Source: Candidatus Thalassarchaeaceae archaeon (GTDB taxonomy: Archaea > Thermoplasmatota > Poseidoniia > Poseidoniales > Thalassarchaeaceae). From it: 16,621 nucleotides of DNA. The stretch covers positions 1-16,621 of the forward strand of contig JAQXFA010000053.1 in NCBI GenBank assembly GCA_029250565.1, read 5' to 3'. Position 1 is the stretch's first letter; each line of letters begins with the position of its first letter. A program made the position numbers and the translations under genes. Of this stretch, positions 1-8,008 are shown piece by piece. The notes beneath the pieces were generated by a model. It saw only the letters and a list, made by a program, of their open reading frames with translations. It made no database searches and was not told where the DNA came from.

Positions 1-2
1 AC

Positions 3-377
3 ATTGAAGATAAGCCATCTACTATAGCAATAGTTGCGTGGTCATCCTTCTTTGGATGGTTACTTTTGACGCCTTTAGCGGCATTTGATTTAATCACATA
101 TGGTAGCGCCGCGATTCCCGATACAGAAGGTTGGATTTGGATATTTTATCTAGCCTCAATTTCAACTGTTTTGGCTTATGCTTGGTTTGCAGATGGCGTG
201 GATAAAATTGGAGCAACAGCGTCTGCAACTTATGTCTATTTGGTGCCATTCTTTGGCATACTTTCTGGAGTATTATTACTCGACGAATCAATTGGGTTGT
301 CTTTTGTTATTGGTTTCGTTTTAATTTTGATTGGAGTCAAACTTTCTCAGCAATCATCGAATGAAGCAGTGGCCTAA
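3..377 (+). CDS. EamA/DMT-family membrane transporter, C-terminal part (cut by window edge)
   Basis: This is the last 124 codons of a gene that begins before the window; the frame is open from the first bases, so the TTG at 66 should not be taken as its start. The peptide has four hydrophobic segments. The third and fourth, near the end, carry the glycine- and leucine-rich pattern typical of the second EamA repeat of drug/metabolite-type transporters: ATASATYVYLVPFFG, then a short acidic turn (LLDESI), then a final helix. Proteins of this superfamily have ten helices in two repeats and export small metabolites or amino acids across the cytoplasmic membrane. The substrate cannot be read from this fragment. 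The gene ends 96 bases before mutS on the same strand. Family assignment is fairly safe; specificity is unknown. Confidence 0.8.
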   Translation: MEDKPSTIAIVAWSSFFGWLLLTPLAAFDLITYGSAAIPDTEGWIWIFYLASISTVLAYAWFADGVDKIGATASATYVYLVPFFGILSGVLLLDESIGLSFVIGFVLILIGVKLSQQSSNEAVA

Positions 378-420
378 TTTGAAGCGGTTTGCTTATGGGG
401 CGTCACACACCCGCTGAAAC

Positions 421-437
421 TCCGCCCGTAGGGCGGG
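421..437 (+). other. GC-rich hairpin upstream of mutS
   Basis: A seven-pair stem (TCCGCCC / GGGCGGG, the outermost pair T-G) closes on a GTA loop in the 96-base gap between the transporter and mutS. No T-run follows it, so it does not look like a classic terminator. It could be a processing or mRNA-stability element, or an operator. A weaker AGCGG/CCGCT pairing (383-387 with 411-415) lies just upstream. No TATA box is seen at the expected distance from the mutS start, so mutS may be co-transcribed with the transporter gene. Confidence 0.35.
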
Positions 438-473
438 AGCGCTCAACGAGTTGCAGTGGAAGTAGGGGTAAGT

Positions 474-3164
474 ATGGCGACACCGATGATGGAACAGTTT
501 CATGCCATCAAGGCTGAACACCCAGATACTGTCCTATTTTTCCGAATGGGGGATTTTTATGAGATGTTTCATGATGATGCAGTTTTGGCAAGTGATGTGC
601 TTGGAATCACCCTGACAAGTAGGGAGAAGAATTCGGACAATCCAGTCCCAATGGCCGGAGTACCATGGCACTCAGTCGAGGGATATTTGCAAAAAATGCT
701 CAAGGCTGGCCACAAGGTCACACTTTGCGAACAAGAAGAGGAACTGCGCCCCGGTGAAAAACTACTCCAGAGGGTTGTGACTAGGGTTTACACGCCTGGC
801 TCACTTTACGAAGAGAGTTTGATTGGCGAAGAATCATCGGCTTTGCTTTCAGCAGTGATTTTGCAGTCTGATTCTCTTGGTTGGTCAATTGTTGATCCAA
901 GCACTGGGCGTGCTTGGGCTGGAGAATTTTCTGGCGCTGGCAGATTTGAAAGATTGCGCGACGAATTGTTGAGATGGCAGCCTCGTGAATTGGTGATGAG
1001 TCGCAACGATGCTTCTGCTGAGATGGTTAAATCGATATTATCCTCAGTTGATGGTTTGACTTTGTCAACTCATGAAGTCCCGCGCAAAGCGCGGCTTACA
1101 AGTTTGAAATCGGTATTGGAAGTTGCTGATTTAGGTCATATTGACCTTGATTCCAAGCCGATGGCGATGGAGGCATGCGGTATGGCAACATCCTATCTCT
1201 CACGCCTACATCTGACTGCAACTGTGCCACTAAGAGACATCGAGTTCGCAGAAGAACAGCGTTACATGGTATTAGATGAAACAACTCTGAGAAATCTCGA
1301 AGTCACACACACTCTAGGTGGTGATAAGCAAGGAAGTCTGCTTTCATCAATTGATGCAACGCGAACTTGGATGGGTCGTAGAATGCTACGTCAGTGGTTG
1401 TTGATGCCGCTTCTTGATCGCCAAGAAATATCCAAGCGGCATGGGGCAGTCACCAGTTTAGTCAATGCAAATAGGCGTCTTCGAAATCTACGTGAGTCGC
1501 TGAAAGGTGGTAGAGATTTGGAACGACTCTCAACAAGGCTTGCATACGGGAGAGCCAATGGCAGAGACCTCGTAGCAATTTCAGATGCACTTGCAAGACT
1601 ACCGTCTCTGCATGCAATTCTTACCGAAGGTAGTGACGAACTTTTGTTAGAATGTGCGGAAAATCTGTTGGATTTGGATGAAATCCGTCTCCTCATCTCA
1701 GAAGCACTCAACGATGAATTGCCGGTAACAATCCGAGAAGGCGGCTTGTTCAAGACAGGATGGTCGCAAAAACTCGATACTCATAGAAATGCAGTGGCAG
1801 AGGGCAAAGAGTGGTTAGATAATTTGGAGGCGGCAGAGCGAGAGCGCCTCGATATCCCCCGTCTCAAAGTGAAGTATAATCGTCAGTTTGGTTACTTCAT
1901 TGAAATCTCAAATGCACATCTAGACAAGGTGCCTGAAGAGTACACTAGAAGGCAGACATTGGTCAATGCAGAGCGATATATCACTGAGGAATTGAAGGAA
2001 AAGGAAGAACTAATCCTCAATGCAAAAGGTCGAGGGAACGAGCTAGAATATGCACTTTTCAGAGAGTTGAGAGACCAAGTTAAGGAACACTGCCAAGCAC
2101 TTTCACAAATTGCTAGAAAGGTTGCCACAACAGATGTTCTTTGTTCATTAGCACATCATGCACGCAGGTTTGGTTGGACAAGACCAGATATGAGTGAGGA
2201 TGACAAGTTGGACATTAAGGCAGGACGCCACCCTGTGTTAGAAGCGATGGAATCGTTTGTGCCCAATGATTTGACATTGGACAAAAAGCGCCGATTTTTG
2301 TTGCTGACTGGGCCCAATATGGGCGGTAAGTCGACTTATCTTCGCCAGACTGCTTTGATCTCGATATTAGCGCAGGCTGGCTCTTTCGTGCCTGCAGAAA
2401 GAGCGCGAATAGGTCTAGTTGACAGAGTTTTCACACGGGTTGGAGCCCATGATGATATTCGCAGAGGTCGTTCAACTTTCATGGTTGAAATGATTGAGGT
2501 TGCACATATTCTCAGACGAGCGACATCGCGTTCGCTCGTTCTTCTTGATGAAATTGGTAGAGGCACTTCAACATTTGATGGCTTAGCAATTGCTTGGGCG
2601 GTGACAGAAGATGTAACCAGCCGAGTTGGAAGCAGATGCTTATTTGCAACTCATTACCACCAACTCGTTGGATTAGAGGATGAAATGGATGGCCTGGTAA
2701 ATGTCCATGTGCAAGTGGCGCAAAGTGGAGACGAACTCAAATTCCTCTACACAGTAGGAGATGGACCGTGTGATGACTCGTATGGGGTGCAGGTAGCCGC
2801 ACTGGCAGGTTTGCCCGCTCACGTGGTTGAAAGGGCACGGGACTTGTTACTCTTCTTGGAGTCTCAAGCAGAAGGAGCGAGAGCTGGCGAAGATGGAGCA
2901 CCGATTTCAAGAGATGTTGGCCAATCATCACTATTTGGTTGGATGTTACCAAAGGGGGCTGGTGCAACTTCGGAAACGAAGGACACAACCGCAGACGGTC
3001 CAACAGAGGTACCGGTTGGGGCGAGACTTGAGCCGACAGAAGCAGCAGCATTAGCGAGGTTAGCAGAAATGGATCCTGACGCAATGTCGCCGCGTGAAGC
3101 GATGGATTTGATTTACGAGTTGAAGGGTATTCTAAGAGGCCAGCATGAATGGTTGGAGGAATGA
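474..3164 (+). CDS. mutS: DNA mismatch repair ATPase MutS (bacterial MutS1 type)
   Basis: MutS binds mismatches and small loops in DNA and then recruits MutL in an ATP-dependent way. The 896-residue product has the full MutS1 order: mismatch-recognition domain at about 1-115, with the Phe-x-Glu wedge (Phe28, Glu30 in MGDFYEMF); connector; lever/clamp region at about 260-570; and the ABC-type ATPase. The Walker A motif GPNMGGKST is at 613-621 and Walker B LLDEIGRGTS has its Asp-Glu at 692-693. GRSTFMVEM of the signature region is intact, and a short C-terminal helical tail (PREAMDLIYELKGIL) is kept. The ATG at 474 is preferred because AGGGGT sits 4 nt before it and MATPMMEQ matches family N-termini; a GTG at 456 would add six residues. 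The gene overlaps the region coding for the mutL start. MutS1 with MutL is patchy in archaea and usually explained by transfer from bacteria. Confidence 0.97.
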   Translation: MATPMMEQFHAIKAEHPDTVLFFRMGDFYEMFHDDAVLASDVLGITLTSREKNSDNPVPMAGVPWHSVEGYLQKMLKAGHKVTLCEQEEELRPGEKLLQRVVTRVYTPGSLYEESLIGEESSALLSAVILQSDSLGWSIVDPSTGRAWAGEFSGAGRFERLRDELLRWQPRELVMSRNDASAEMVKSILSSVDGLTLSTHEVPRKARLTSLKSVLEVADLGHIDLDSKPMAMEACGMATSYLSRLHLTATVPLRDIEFAEEQRYMVLDETTLRNLEVTHTLGGDKQGSLLSSIDATRTWMGRRMLRQWLLMPLLDRQEISKRHGAVTSLVNANRRLRNLRESLKGGRDLERLSTRLAYGRANGRDLVAISDALARLPSLHAILTEGSDELLLECAENLLDLDEIRLLISEALNDELPVTIREGGLFKTGWSQKLDTHRNAVAEGKEWLDNLEAAERERLDIPRLKVKYNRQFGYFIEISNAHLDKVPEEYTRRQTLVNAERYITEELKEKEELILNAKGRGNELEYALFRELRDQVKEHCQALSQIARKVATTDVLCSLAHHARRFGWTRPDMSEDDKLDIKAGRHPVLEAMESFVPNDLTLDKKRRFLLLTGPNMGGKSTYLRQTALISILAQAGSFVPAERARIGLVDRVFTRVGAHDDIRRGRSTFMVEMIEVAHILRRATSRSLVLLDEIGRGTSTFDGLAIAWAVTEDVTSRVGSRCLFATHYHQLVGLEDEMDGLVNVHVQVAQSGDELKFLYTVGDGPCDDSYGVQVAALAGLPAHVVERARDLLLFLESQAEGARAGEDGAPISRDVGQSSLFGWMLPKGAGATSETKDTTADGPTEVPVGARLEPTEAAALARLAEMDPDAMSPREAMDLIYELKGILRGQHEWLEE
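3155..3160 (+). promoter_or_regulatory. Shine-Dalgarno site deciding the mutL start
   Basis: GGAGGA lies inside the last codons of mutS and ends 6 nt before the ATG at 3167. In-frame ATGs at 3149 and 3161 lie upstream of it or directly against it, so 3167 is the best-placed start. This implies that mutL is translated from the mutS message. Confidence 0.7.
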
Positions 3165-3166
3165 AG

Positions 3167-5143
3167 ATGGTAATCTCTGAGGAAATTACTCCGCCAACAA
3201 TTGTTCAATTAGATGACAAAACGATTGGGCTGATAGCGGCTGGTGAAGTTGTTGAACGGCCAGCCCAAGTAGTCAAAGAATTGTTGGAAAATTCAGTGGA
3301 TGCTGGTGCAACTAGAGTCAACTTGGAAATTCAACGCGGCGGATTCGATTTGATTTCAGTGACTGATAATGGCCATGGTATTCCAGAGTCTGAACTTACT
3401 TTAGCGGTAACTCGTCACGCTACAAGTAAACTAACAGACGCATCAGATTTAGCAGCAATTGGGACACTTGGATTTCGTGGCGAGGCTTTAGCAAGCATCG
3501 GCGCAGTATCACATTTGAAAGTAGCAAGCAGGCCGAAATCTAGCGAAGGTAGGGCAATTATTGTTGAAGATGGAGATGTCCATAAGGCGGAACCAGAAGG
3601 GATGGCTGAGGGTACAAAAATAGAGGTCAGAAATCTGTTTGCCAACCAACCTGCAAGACTTGCATTCCAGAGAAGAGCAGCGACTGAAACCGCACAAGTG
3701 GTTGATGTAGTTGTGTCACACGCACTTTGTAACCCCCAAGTCTCATTTCGACTAACCGTTGATGGACGGGCAATTCTTGAAACGCCTGAAACCGAAGATA
3801 TGCGGGACCGGTTGTACGATTTGCTAGGGGCTTCTAGTGAGAAAATGATTCCTCTGACATGTTCAGATGTTGATTCCGAAGCACCAGGTGAAGAGCGCTG
3901 GAGGGGGTGGATTTCACCACCAGATATTAGCCGAGGAAAATCAGATGATGTCCACATCATCATCAATGGTAGGCCAGTTGCAGCGCAACCATTTCTACAA
4001 TCTATCAAGCGAGGTTATCACACTAGATTGATGGTTGGCAGGCATCCAGTCGTTGTTTTACTACTCGATTTGCCTGCCGACGAAGTTGATGTCAATGTTC
4101 ATCCAACTAAAAGAGAAGTGAGATTGAGAAATTCATGGCGTGTGCTAGAGAGATTGGAGAGAGCCATCAAGCACACACTGAAACAAGTTCCAACTGGTGA
4201 AGCACCAACTCGAGAGTTTCCACTTGGGGCAGTTGATGGCGGGAAGAAGCAAGATCCACTTCCAAAACCTAGCAGCAGTGAGGTTCCATCATGGGCAAAA
4301 CCATCTACAAAGGTGGAACCAATGGTGCAAACATCGTTTTATCAAGGTGCAAAATCCGATGCCAAACCAGAGGAAAAACCACGCCCCACCTCATCTTCAC
4401 CGGTTTTACAAGAGACACTACCTGGTCTAGAAGATACACCAACCGCGCCAGCATTATCTAGTGCGGAAAGAGAATTACACCGGCACTCAAAGGCAGGTGA
4501 ATCAGTCTCACCTCTTGATGAGCCAGAAATAGAAAGTAAGCCAGAAGTTGTAACTGATGTGCCAGCAATGGAACCATTAGCACAGTTTGCAGATTCGTAT
4601 ATTTTAGCACAAGGTGAGGGGTGTTTGTATGTGGTTGACCAACACGCTCTGCATGAGAGAGTTCGGTATGAGAGACTAAGAAACAGTATGGCTAACTGGG
4701 GGGCTCAGCCGCTCATTGAGCCGATTTCTCTAGACCTTTCAGCAGTTCAGAGTTCAGTGGTAGAAGTATCACGAGAGAGACTAGGGGGCCTTGGTTTTGA
4801 GTTCACAGATGGTGATGAAAAACTCTCGTTGACTTCTGTTCCGGTAATGCTTGCTGGAGATTCTAGATTGCAAGGATTCCTCATTGATTTGATTGCAGAA
4901 CTGCAAGAATCAGGCGAGGTGGGGCCGCTGAATGTTGCTGAAAATTTAGCTGATGAGATTGCCTTCATGAAATCTTGTCGCGGCGCAGTGAAGGCAAATC
5001 AGGTGCTGTCAATTGCTGAGATGAGACGACTGCTAGCTGATATGTCGACCATTGAGAATCCGTGGGCTTGTGTTCATGGAAGACCAACGGTGATGAAATT
5101 AGATGTCAATACGCTTGACCATCACTTTGGGCGGCATGGGTGA
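3167..5143 (+). CDS. mutL: DNA mismatch repair protein MutL with endonuclease motif
   Basis: MutL is the ATP-driven mediator that links MutS to strand incision. The 658-residue product starts with the GHKL ATPase: catalytic Glu38 and Asn42 in ELLENSVDAG, DNGHGI at 67-72, GFRGEAL at 102-108, and GTKIEVRNLFANQPAR as the fourth motif. A proline- and charge-rich linker runs from about 345 to 470, followed by the C-terminal dimerisation/nuclease domain. That domain carries the pattern DQHA-x2-E-x4-E at 491-502 and CVHGRP at 635-640, the metal-site motifs of MutL proteins that nick DNA themselves. Escherichia coli MutL, which relies on MutH, lacks this motif. The gene begins two bases after the mutS stop and its stop overlaps the next small gene. 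Nicking activity is inferred from the motif, not shown. Confidence 0.96.
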   Translation: MVISEEITPPTIVQLDDKTIGLIAAGEVVERPAQVVKELLENSVDAGATRVNLEIQRGGFDLISVTDNGHGIPESELTLAVTRHATSKLTDASDLAAIGTLGFRGEALASIGAVSHLKVASRPKSSEGRAIIVEDGDVHKAEPEGMAEGTKIEVRNLFANQPARLAFQRRAATETAQVVDVVVSHALCNPQVSFRLTVDGRAILETPETEDMRDRLYDLLGASSEKMIPLTCSDVDSEAPGEERWRGWISPPDISRGKSDDVHIIINGRPVAAQPFLQSIKRGYHTRLMVGRHPVVVLLLDLPADEVDVNVHPTKREVRLRNSWRVLERLERAIKHTLKQVPTGEAPTREFPLGAVDGGKKQDPLPKPSSSEVPSWAKPSTKVEPMVQTSFYQGAKSDAKPEEKPRPTSSSPVLQETLPGLEDTPTAPALSSAERELHRHSKAGESVSPLDEPEIESKPEVVTDVPAMEPLAQFADSYILAQGEGCLYVVDQHALHERVRYERLRNSMANWGAQPLIEPISLDLSAVQSSVVEVSRERLGGLGFEFTDGDEKLSLTSVPVMLAGDSRLQGFLIDLIAELQESGEVGPLNVAENLADEIAFMKSCRGAVKANQVLSIAEMRRLLADMSTIENPWACVHGRPTVMKLDVNTLDHHFGRHG

Positions 5144-5325
5144 AATCAACCATGATGGTCCGTATTCTTTCCAGTATAGTTGCTTTCTTTCTATTACTAA
5201 TATTTCTCTTTAAACTGGAATCAAAACCATTAGAGATAGTAATGACCATAATTTTGATGTTATTCGCTCTTTATCTCTTTTCTTGGTTATACCAAATAAT
5301 TAGATTTCAATTCACAGACGAGTGA
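5140..5325 (+). CDS. Small two-helix membrane protein coupled to mutL
   Basis: This 61-codon frame has no family I recognise. Its GTG start overlaps the mutL stop (GTGA), an arrangement typical of translational coupling; ATGs at 5152 and 5155 are alternatives. The product has two hydrophobic stretches, about residues 7-24 and 33-54, joined by a short polar turn (KLESKPLE), and a short charged tail ending FTDE. It should therefore be a small integral membrane protein. It ends two bases from the stop codon of the convergent aroA gene, leaving no room for a terminator between them. Whether it has anything to do with mismatch repair is unknown; position alone links it. The strong hydrophobic pattern and the overlap support a real gene, but this is not certain. 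Confidence 0.6.
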   Translation: MKSTMMVRILSSIVAFFLLLIFLFKLESKPLEIVMTIILMLFALYLFSWLYQIIRFQFTDE

Positions 5326-5327
5326 AT

Positions 5328-6638
5328 TTACAATTTGTTGATGAAATCAGGATCTGAAACTGCGTAGCAGTTTGGATGTGATAGAGTTGCACCGACTTTG
5401 GTCGCTAAGCATGCTGCCGTCATCCAAAGTCGATGGTCAGCGTGAGTTTTGACAAGTTCACTTGGTGCTGTTGGTGTTTGCCCGCCTTCAATTTTCAACC
5501 CATCTTCTGTAGGAGTAGCGGTTAATCCGAACTGTGCGAGTAGTTCCGAAGTTTTCTCAATCCGATTTGATTCCTTATGCCGGGCATGGCTAGCACCGGT
5601 GATGGTGCCTCCATTTCCTATAGCAAGAATTGCTGCTAGTGGCGGCACTAAATCGTTTGAGTCGCGTAAATCAATTTTGAAATCATCAATGTCAGACATC
5701 ATCTGGCCACCCGCGCAGGTGGCCAAGATTTCAGCCCCTAGTGAATCATCATCTGATGGTAGATTAGTTACTTCAACTTCAATTCCGTGTACCGATTGAT
5801 AGAGTATTGCAAATGATTCTAGACTCCTATCGCTAGGAATCTCTACAACATCTGGACATTCTACAACCCAAGGTTTGAGATTGATGTGTTTGCGCCAATC
5901 CATTTGGTTTTCTGAGCCGGTTTTTTCAGCCAGTTCAAAAGAGAGTTGTGCGTGTAATCGTGAAACTCCTTGGCCTGCTAAGTTGACCCTAATTTCACCA
6001 TCTAGTGCTGGCATTGAGAGAAGAAGAGATGAGAGTGGTTGGCTTGAGCGGGATACGTCAATTGTTACTTCACCAGACTTCATTGGGCCGTGTACGAGGT
6101 AAGGAAGTGATTCCAAACCTGTTCCATGACTAACTTGGGCTCCAAGGTACTCCAAGATGTGCAGTAGTGTTTCTGAATGGCGCCTGCGTAATGTTTGATC
6201 TCCATCTAGCATTATTGGGTGATTTAGTCGAGCAGTAGCTATGGTTAACAAGCGTAGTGCAGTCCCTGAATTACCGCAGTTTAGCACTGAAATCGGGCGT
6301 TTGAAGCCGTTTACCCCTACTCCTGAAATCACCCATTGCGATTCACTTTTTTCTATATTAACGCCTAGTTGCGAGAGGCACCTTGCCATTGATTCAACAT
6401 CATCTCCAGGTGTTCCTGAGAAATTTAGTGTGACATCCTTTTCTCCTTGAGATGCTAGCAGTAGCCAGCGAATCATGTGGCTTTTTGATGGGGCTAGTTG
6501 CCATTGGATTGGTGCGGTGATATCTTGTGGTTGAATTGGTATAGAGCCGCCAGTTGTTTCTCTACCGATGGCCGCACGGTACGGCTGCCAATCCTCAAGT
6601 CCGCCCATTCTTCTCAAACCTGCGAGAGGGTTTGTCAT
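5328..6638 (-). CDS. aroA: 3-phosphoshikimate 1-carboxyvinyltransferase (EPSP synthase)
   Basis: AroA transfers the enolpyruvyl group of PEP to shikimate 3-phosphate, the sixth step of the shikimate pathway to chorismate and the aromatic amino acids, in the cytoplasm. The 436-residue product has the expected landmarks: PSKSHMIR at 50-57 (substrate lysine), GNSGTALRLL at 122-131, DGDQTLRRR at 145-153, SSQ at 198-200, the acidic SNDLVPP segment near 328 with the likely catalytic Asp, KESNRI at 355-360, and DHRLWM at 401-406. The position equal to Pro101 of the E. coli enzyme is Leu. The N-terminus is some 40 residues longer than in bacterial enzymes before PSKS. AAAGGG ends 5 nt before the ATG at 6638. 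The gene lies 31 bases downstream of a pilin gene, an unusual neighbour, and no other shikimate gene is present here. Confidence 0.95.
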   Translation of the reverse strand: MTNPLAGLRRMGGLEDWQPYRAAIGRETTGGSIPIQPQDITAPIQWQLAPSKSHMIRWLLLASQGEKDVTLNFSGTPGDDVESMARCLSQLGVNIEKSESQWVISGVGVNGFKRPISVLNCGNSGTALRLLTIATARLNHPIMLDGDQTLRRRHSETLLHILEYLGAQVSHGTGLESLPYLVHGPMKSGEVTIDVSRSSQPLSSLLLSMPALDGEIRVNLAGQGVSRLHAQLSFELAEKTGSENQMDWRKHINLKPWVVECPDVVEIPSDRSLESFAILYQSVHGIEVEVTNLPSDDDSLGAEILATCAGGQMMSDIDDFKIDLRDSNDLVPPLAAILAIGNGGTITGASHARHKESNRIEKTSELLAQFGLTATPTEDGLKIEGGQTPTAPSELVKTHADHRLWMTAACLATKVGATLSHPNCYAVSDPDFINKL

Positions 6639-6669
6639 TCAAGCCCTTTGTGCTGTATACACAAAATTA

Positions 6670-7182
6670 TCAGGATGCTGCGGGTAGACTTACTGCAAAG
6701 ATTTCACCATTACTTCGGCCACCACTTCCTTCAAACAGCATTCTAAATGTCCAGTCTCCGCTGTCACTTCCAACGGTTGCGGCATCAATCACAAAGTAAT
6801 CGCCTGTATTGACTGTAAACCCAGCATCACGGTCTTGAAATGAGACATTTTGCCCAGACACGCCGTAGACATTGGCATCAGATGTGTATCCTGAAATTGC
6901 GGTTATGCTAACACTCTCTGGTGGAATTAGTTGGAACTTACATTTGAAAGTCTCAACTTGTGCATTCATTTCAGTAATTGTGACTACTTGGTAGCCATTG
7001 TCAAGCATTCTAACACTAGCTTTAGCAGTAGGTACGCCTTTGTTTGGAGCCTGTACACTAGATGACATCATCAAGTATACTGCACTGGTCAGTAGAACGG
7101 TAATTGCTAGAAGAAGAATTGTTGCAATGACTGGAGAAACCGCCTCTTCTGGCTCTCTGCTCAGTCTTCTTGCCGGATTCAT
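6670..7182 (-). CDS. Archaeal type IV pilin (Pilin_N / DUF1628-like)
   Basis: The 170-residue product begins with a short charged leader (MNPARRLSREPEEA), followed directly by VSPVIATILLLAITVLLTS. This is the hallmark of archaeal type IV pilins of the Pilin_N family, in which a prepilin peptidase removes the leader and the hydrophobic helix forms the filament core. The rest, about residues 45-170, is polar, rich in Thr, Ser and Val, and probably a small beta-sandwich outside the cell. The ATG at 7182 is chosen because GAGGGG (7187-7192) ends 4 nt before it; the longer frame from a TTG at 7200 has no such support. The gene starts 10 bases past the stop of the RAD55-like gene, and the prepilin peptidase gene lies upstream in the same run. 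Class is confident. Whether it is a major subunit, minor pilin or adhesin is not known. Confidence 0.88.
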   Translation of the reverse strand: MNPARRLSREPEEAVSPVIATILLLAITVLLTSAVYLMMSSSVQAPNKGVPTAKASVRMLDNGYQVVTITEMNAQVETFKCKFQLIPPESVSITAISGYTSDANVYGVSGQNVSFQDRDAGFTVNTGDYFVIDAATVGSDSGDWTFRMLFEGSGGRSNGEIFAVSLPAAS

Positions 7183-7192
7183 ACTTCCCCTC

Positions 7193-7996
7193 TCACGCAA
7201 CTCTGTCCACTGTCTCTGGTGTTATACCTTCTTCGGCAGTTACACGATAGGTGTAAACGCGCAGGTTTTCAGGTGCGTTACGGAATTTTCTAACCACCAT
7301 TCTAGTTTCGAAATTGTTAGCAATCATCTTGACTTCAAAATCGAATACAATATCACAAATGAGAGATAATTCACGCTGTACACTTTCTGGTATTGAACCG
7401 CTTGATGCAGAGACCAATAAGACTCCACGATTTAATTGAGTATGTGCCTGCATAACTCTGATCAATGAGATTACTCTTCGTGCTTCGTTTCTTTGGAAAA
7501 AGAAATCGAGGTTATCGACTGCACAACGGAAGAATGGCCCAAGTGATGTGATTTGGCTTGCCATTGCAACTAGATAATCGGTTGAATCTTCTTCAACGAA
7601 TCTCGTCTGAGCAAGTCTCTGAATATCTTGCATTGTAAAGCCTTCAAGGCGGAAACGACTGGCTTCCATGTCCTTCTCAAGTACCTGTTCATTGTACTCT
7701 TCACCGAGGCATCTAACCTTGAGATCAAGTGGCCACTCATAGCGTCGGAAAACCTGTAAAATCTCGTTTTGGCTTTCTGCAGTAGATACCATCACTGTAT
7801 TCGCAGGGTCCTCAGCTACCGATGTGAATTGCTTCATGAATAAGTCCATTCCAGCACCTGGCTCACCGATGCAAAGAATTGTAAAACCACGAGGAATTCC
7901 TCCCTTCATCATTTTGTCAAATTTTGGCGAGCCGATGCTAGCGATTTCCCCAAAGAACTCTACATCAGCAGGGTCGAATTCAATACGTCGTGCCAT
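7193..7996 (-). CDS. RAD55/KaiC-like RecA-fold protein with damaged P-loop
   Basis: The 267-residue product follows the RecA/KaiC fold: a start like IASIGSPKFDKMMKGGIPRG, where KaiC-type proteins have the GxxxLDxxxxGGIPxG lead-in, then GEPGAGMDLF at 44-53. In that loop the invariant Lys is Met50 and the following Ser/Thr is Asp51, so normal ATP binding is doubtful. The Walker B strand is also altered (FRCAVDNLDFF at 156-166). The C-terminal half (LLVSASSGS, then DIVFDFEVK) keeps the strand pattern of the family. The ATG at 7996 is chosen because GAGGTG (8003-8008) ends 6 nt before it; ATG 8002 abuts the site. It is the third of three linked RecA-fold genes and precedes a pilin gene. It is probably a non-catalytic partner or regulator; the role in filament assembly or signalling is inference. 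Confidence 0.75.
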   Translation of the reverse strand: MARRIEFDPADVEFFGEIASIGSPKFDKMMKGGIPRGFTILCIGEPGAGMDLFMKQFTSVAEDPANTVMVSTAESQNEILQVFRRYEWPLDLKVRCLGEEYNEQVLEKDMEASRFRLEGFTMQDIQRLAQTRFVEEDSTDYLVAMASQITSLGPFFRCAVDNLDFFFQRNEARRVISLIRVMQAHTQLNRGVLLVSASSGSIPESVQRELSLICDIVFDFEVKMIANNFETRMVVRKFRNAPENLRVYTYRVTAEEGITPETVDRVA

Positions 7997-8002
7997 AATC
8001 AT

Positions 8003-8008
8003 CACCTC
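8003..8008 (-). promoter_or_regulatory. Shine-Dalgarno site deciding the RAD55-like start
   Basis: On the minus strand GAGGTG overlaps the stop codon of the preceding gene and is followed by ATG-ATT-ATG. The second ATG (7996) has the same 6-nt spacing seen for mutL, so it is preferred. Confidence 0.55.

Noticed and set aside
2737..3084. Minus and plus open frames inside the mutS 3' end
   Set aside because: Both overlap the conserved MutS C-terminus and encode low-complexity, non-protein-like sequence.
3415..4008. 197-codon open frame on the minus strand opposite mutL
   Set aside because: It lies wholly inside a well-conserved MutL ATPase region, has no recognisable domain, and is best explained as an antisense shadow of mutL codon use.
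5449..5799. 116-codon plus-strand frame opposite aroA
   Set aside because: Shadow of aroA; the aroA frame has clear active-site motifs through this region.
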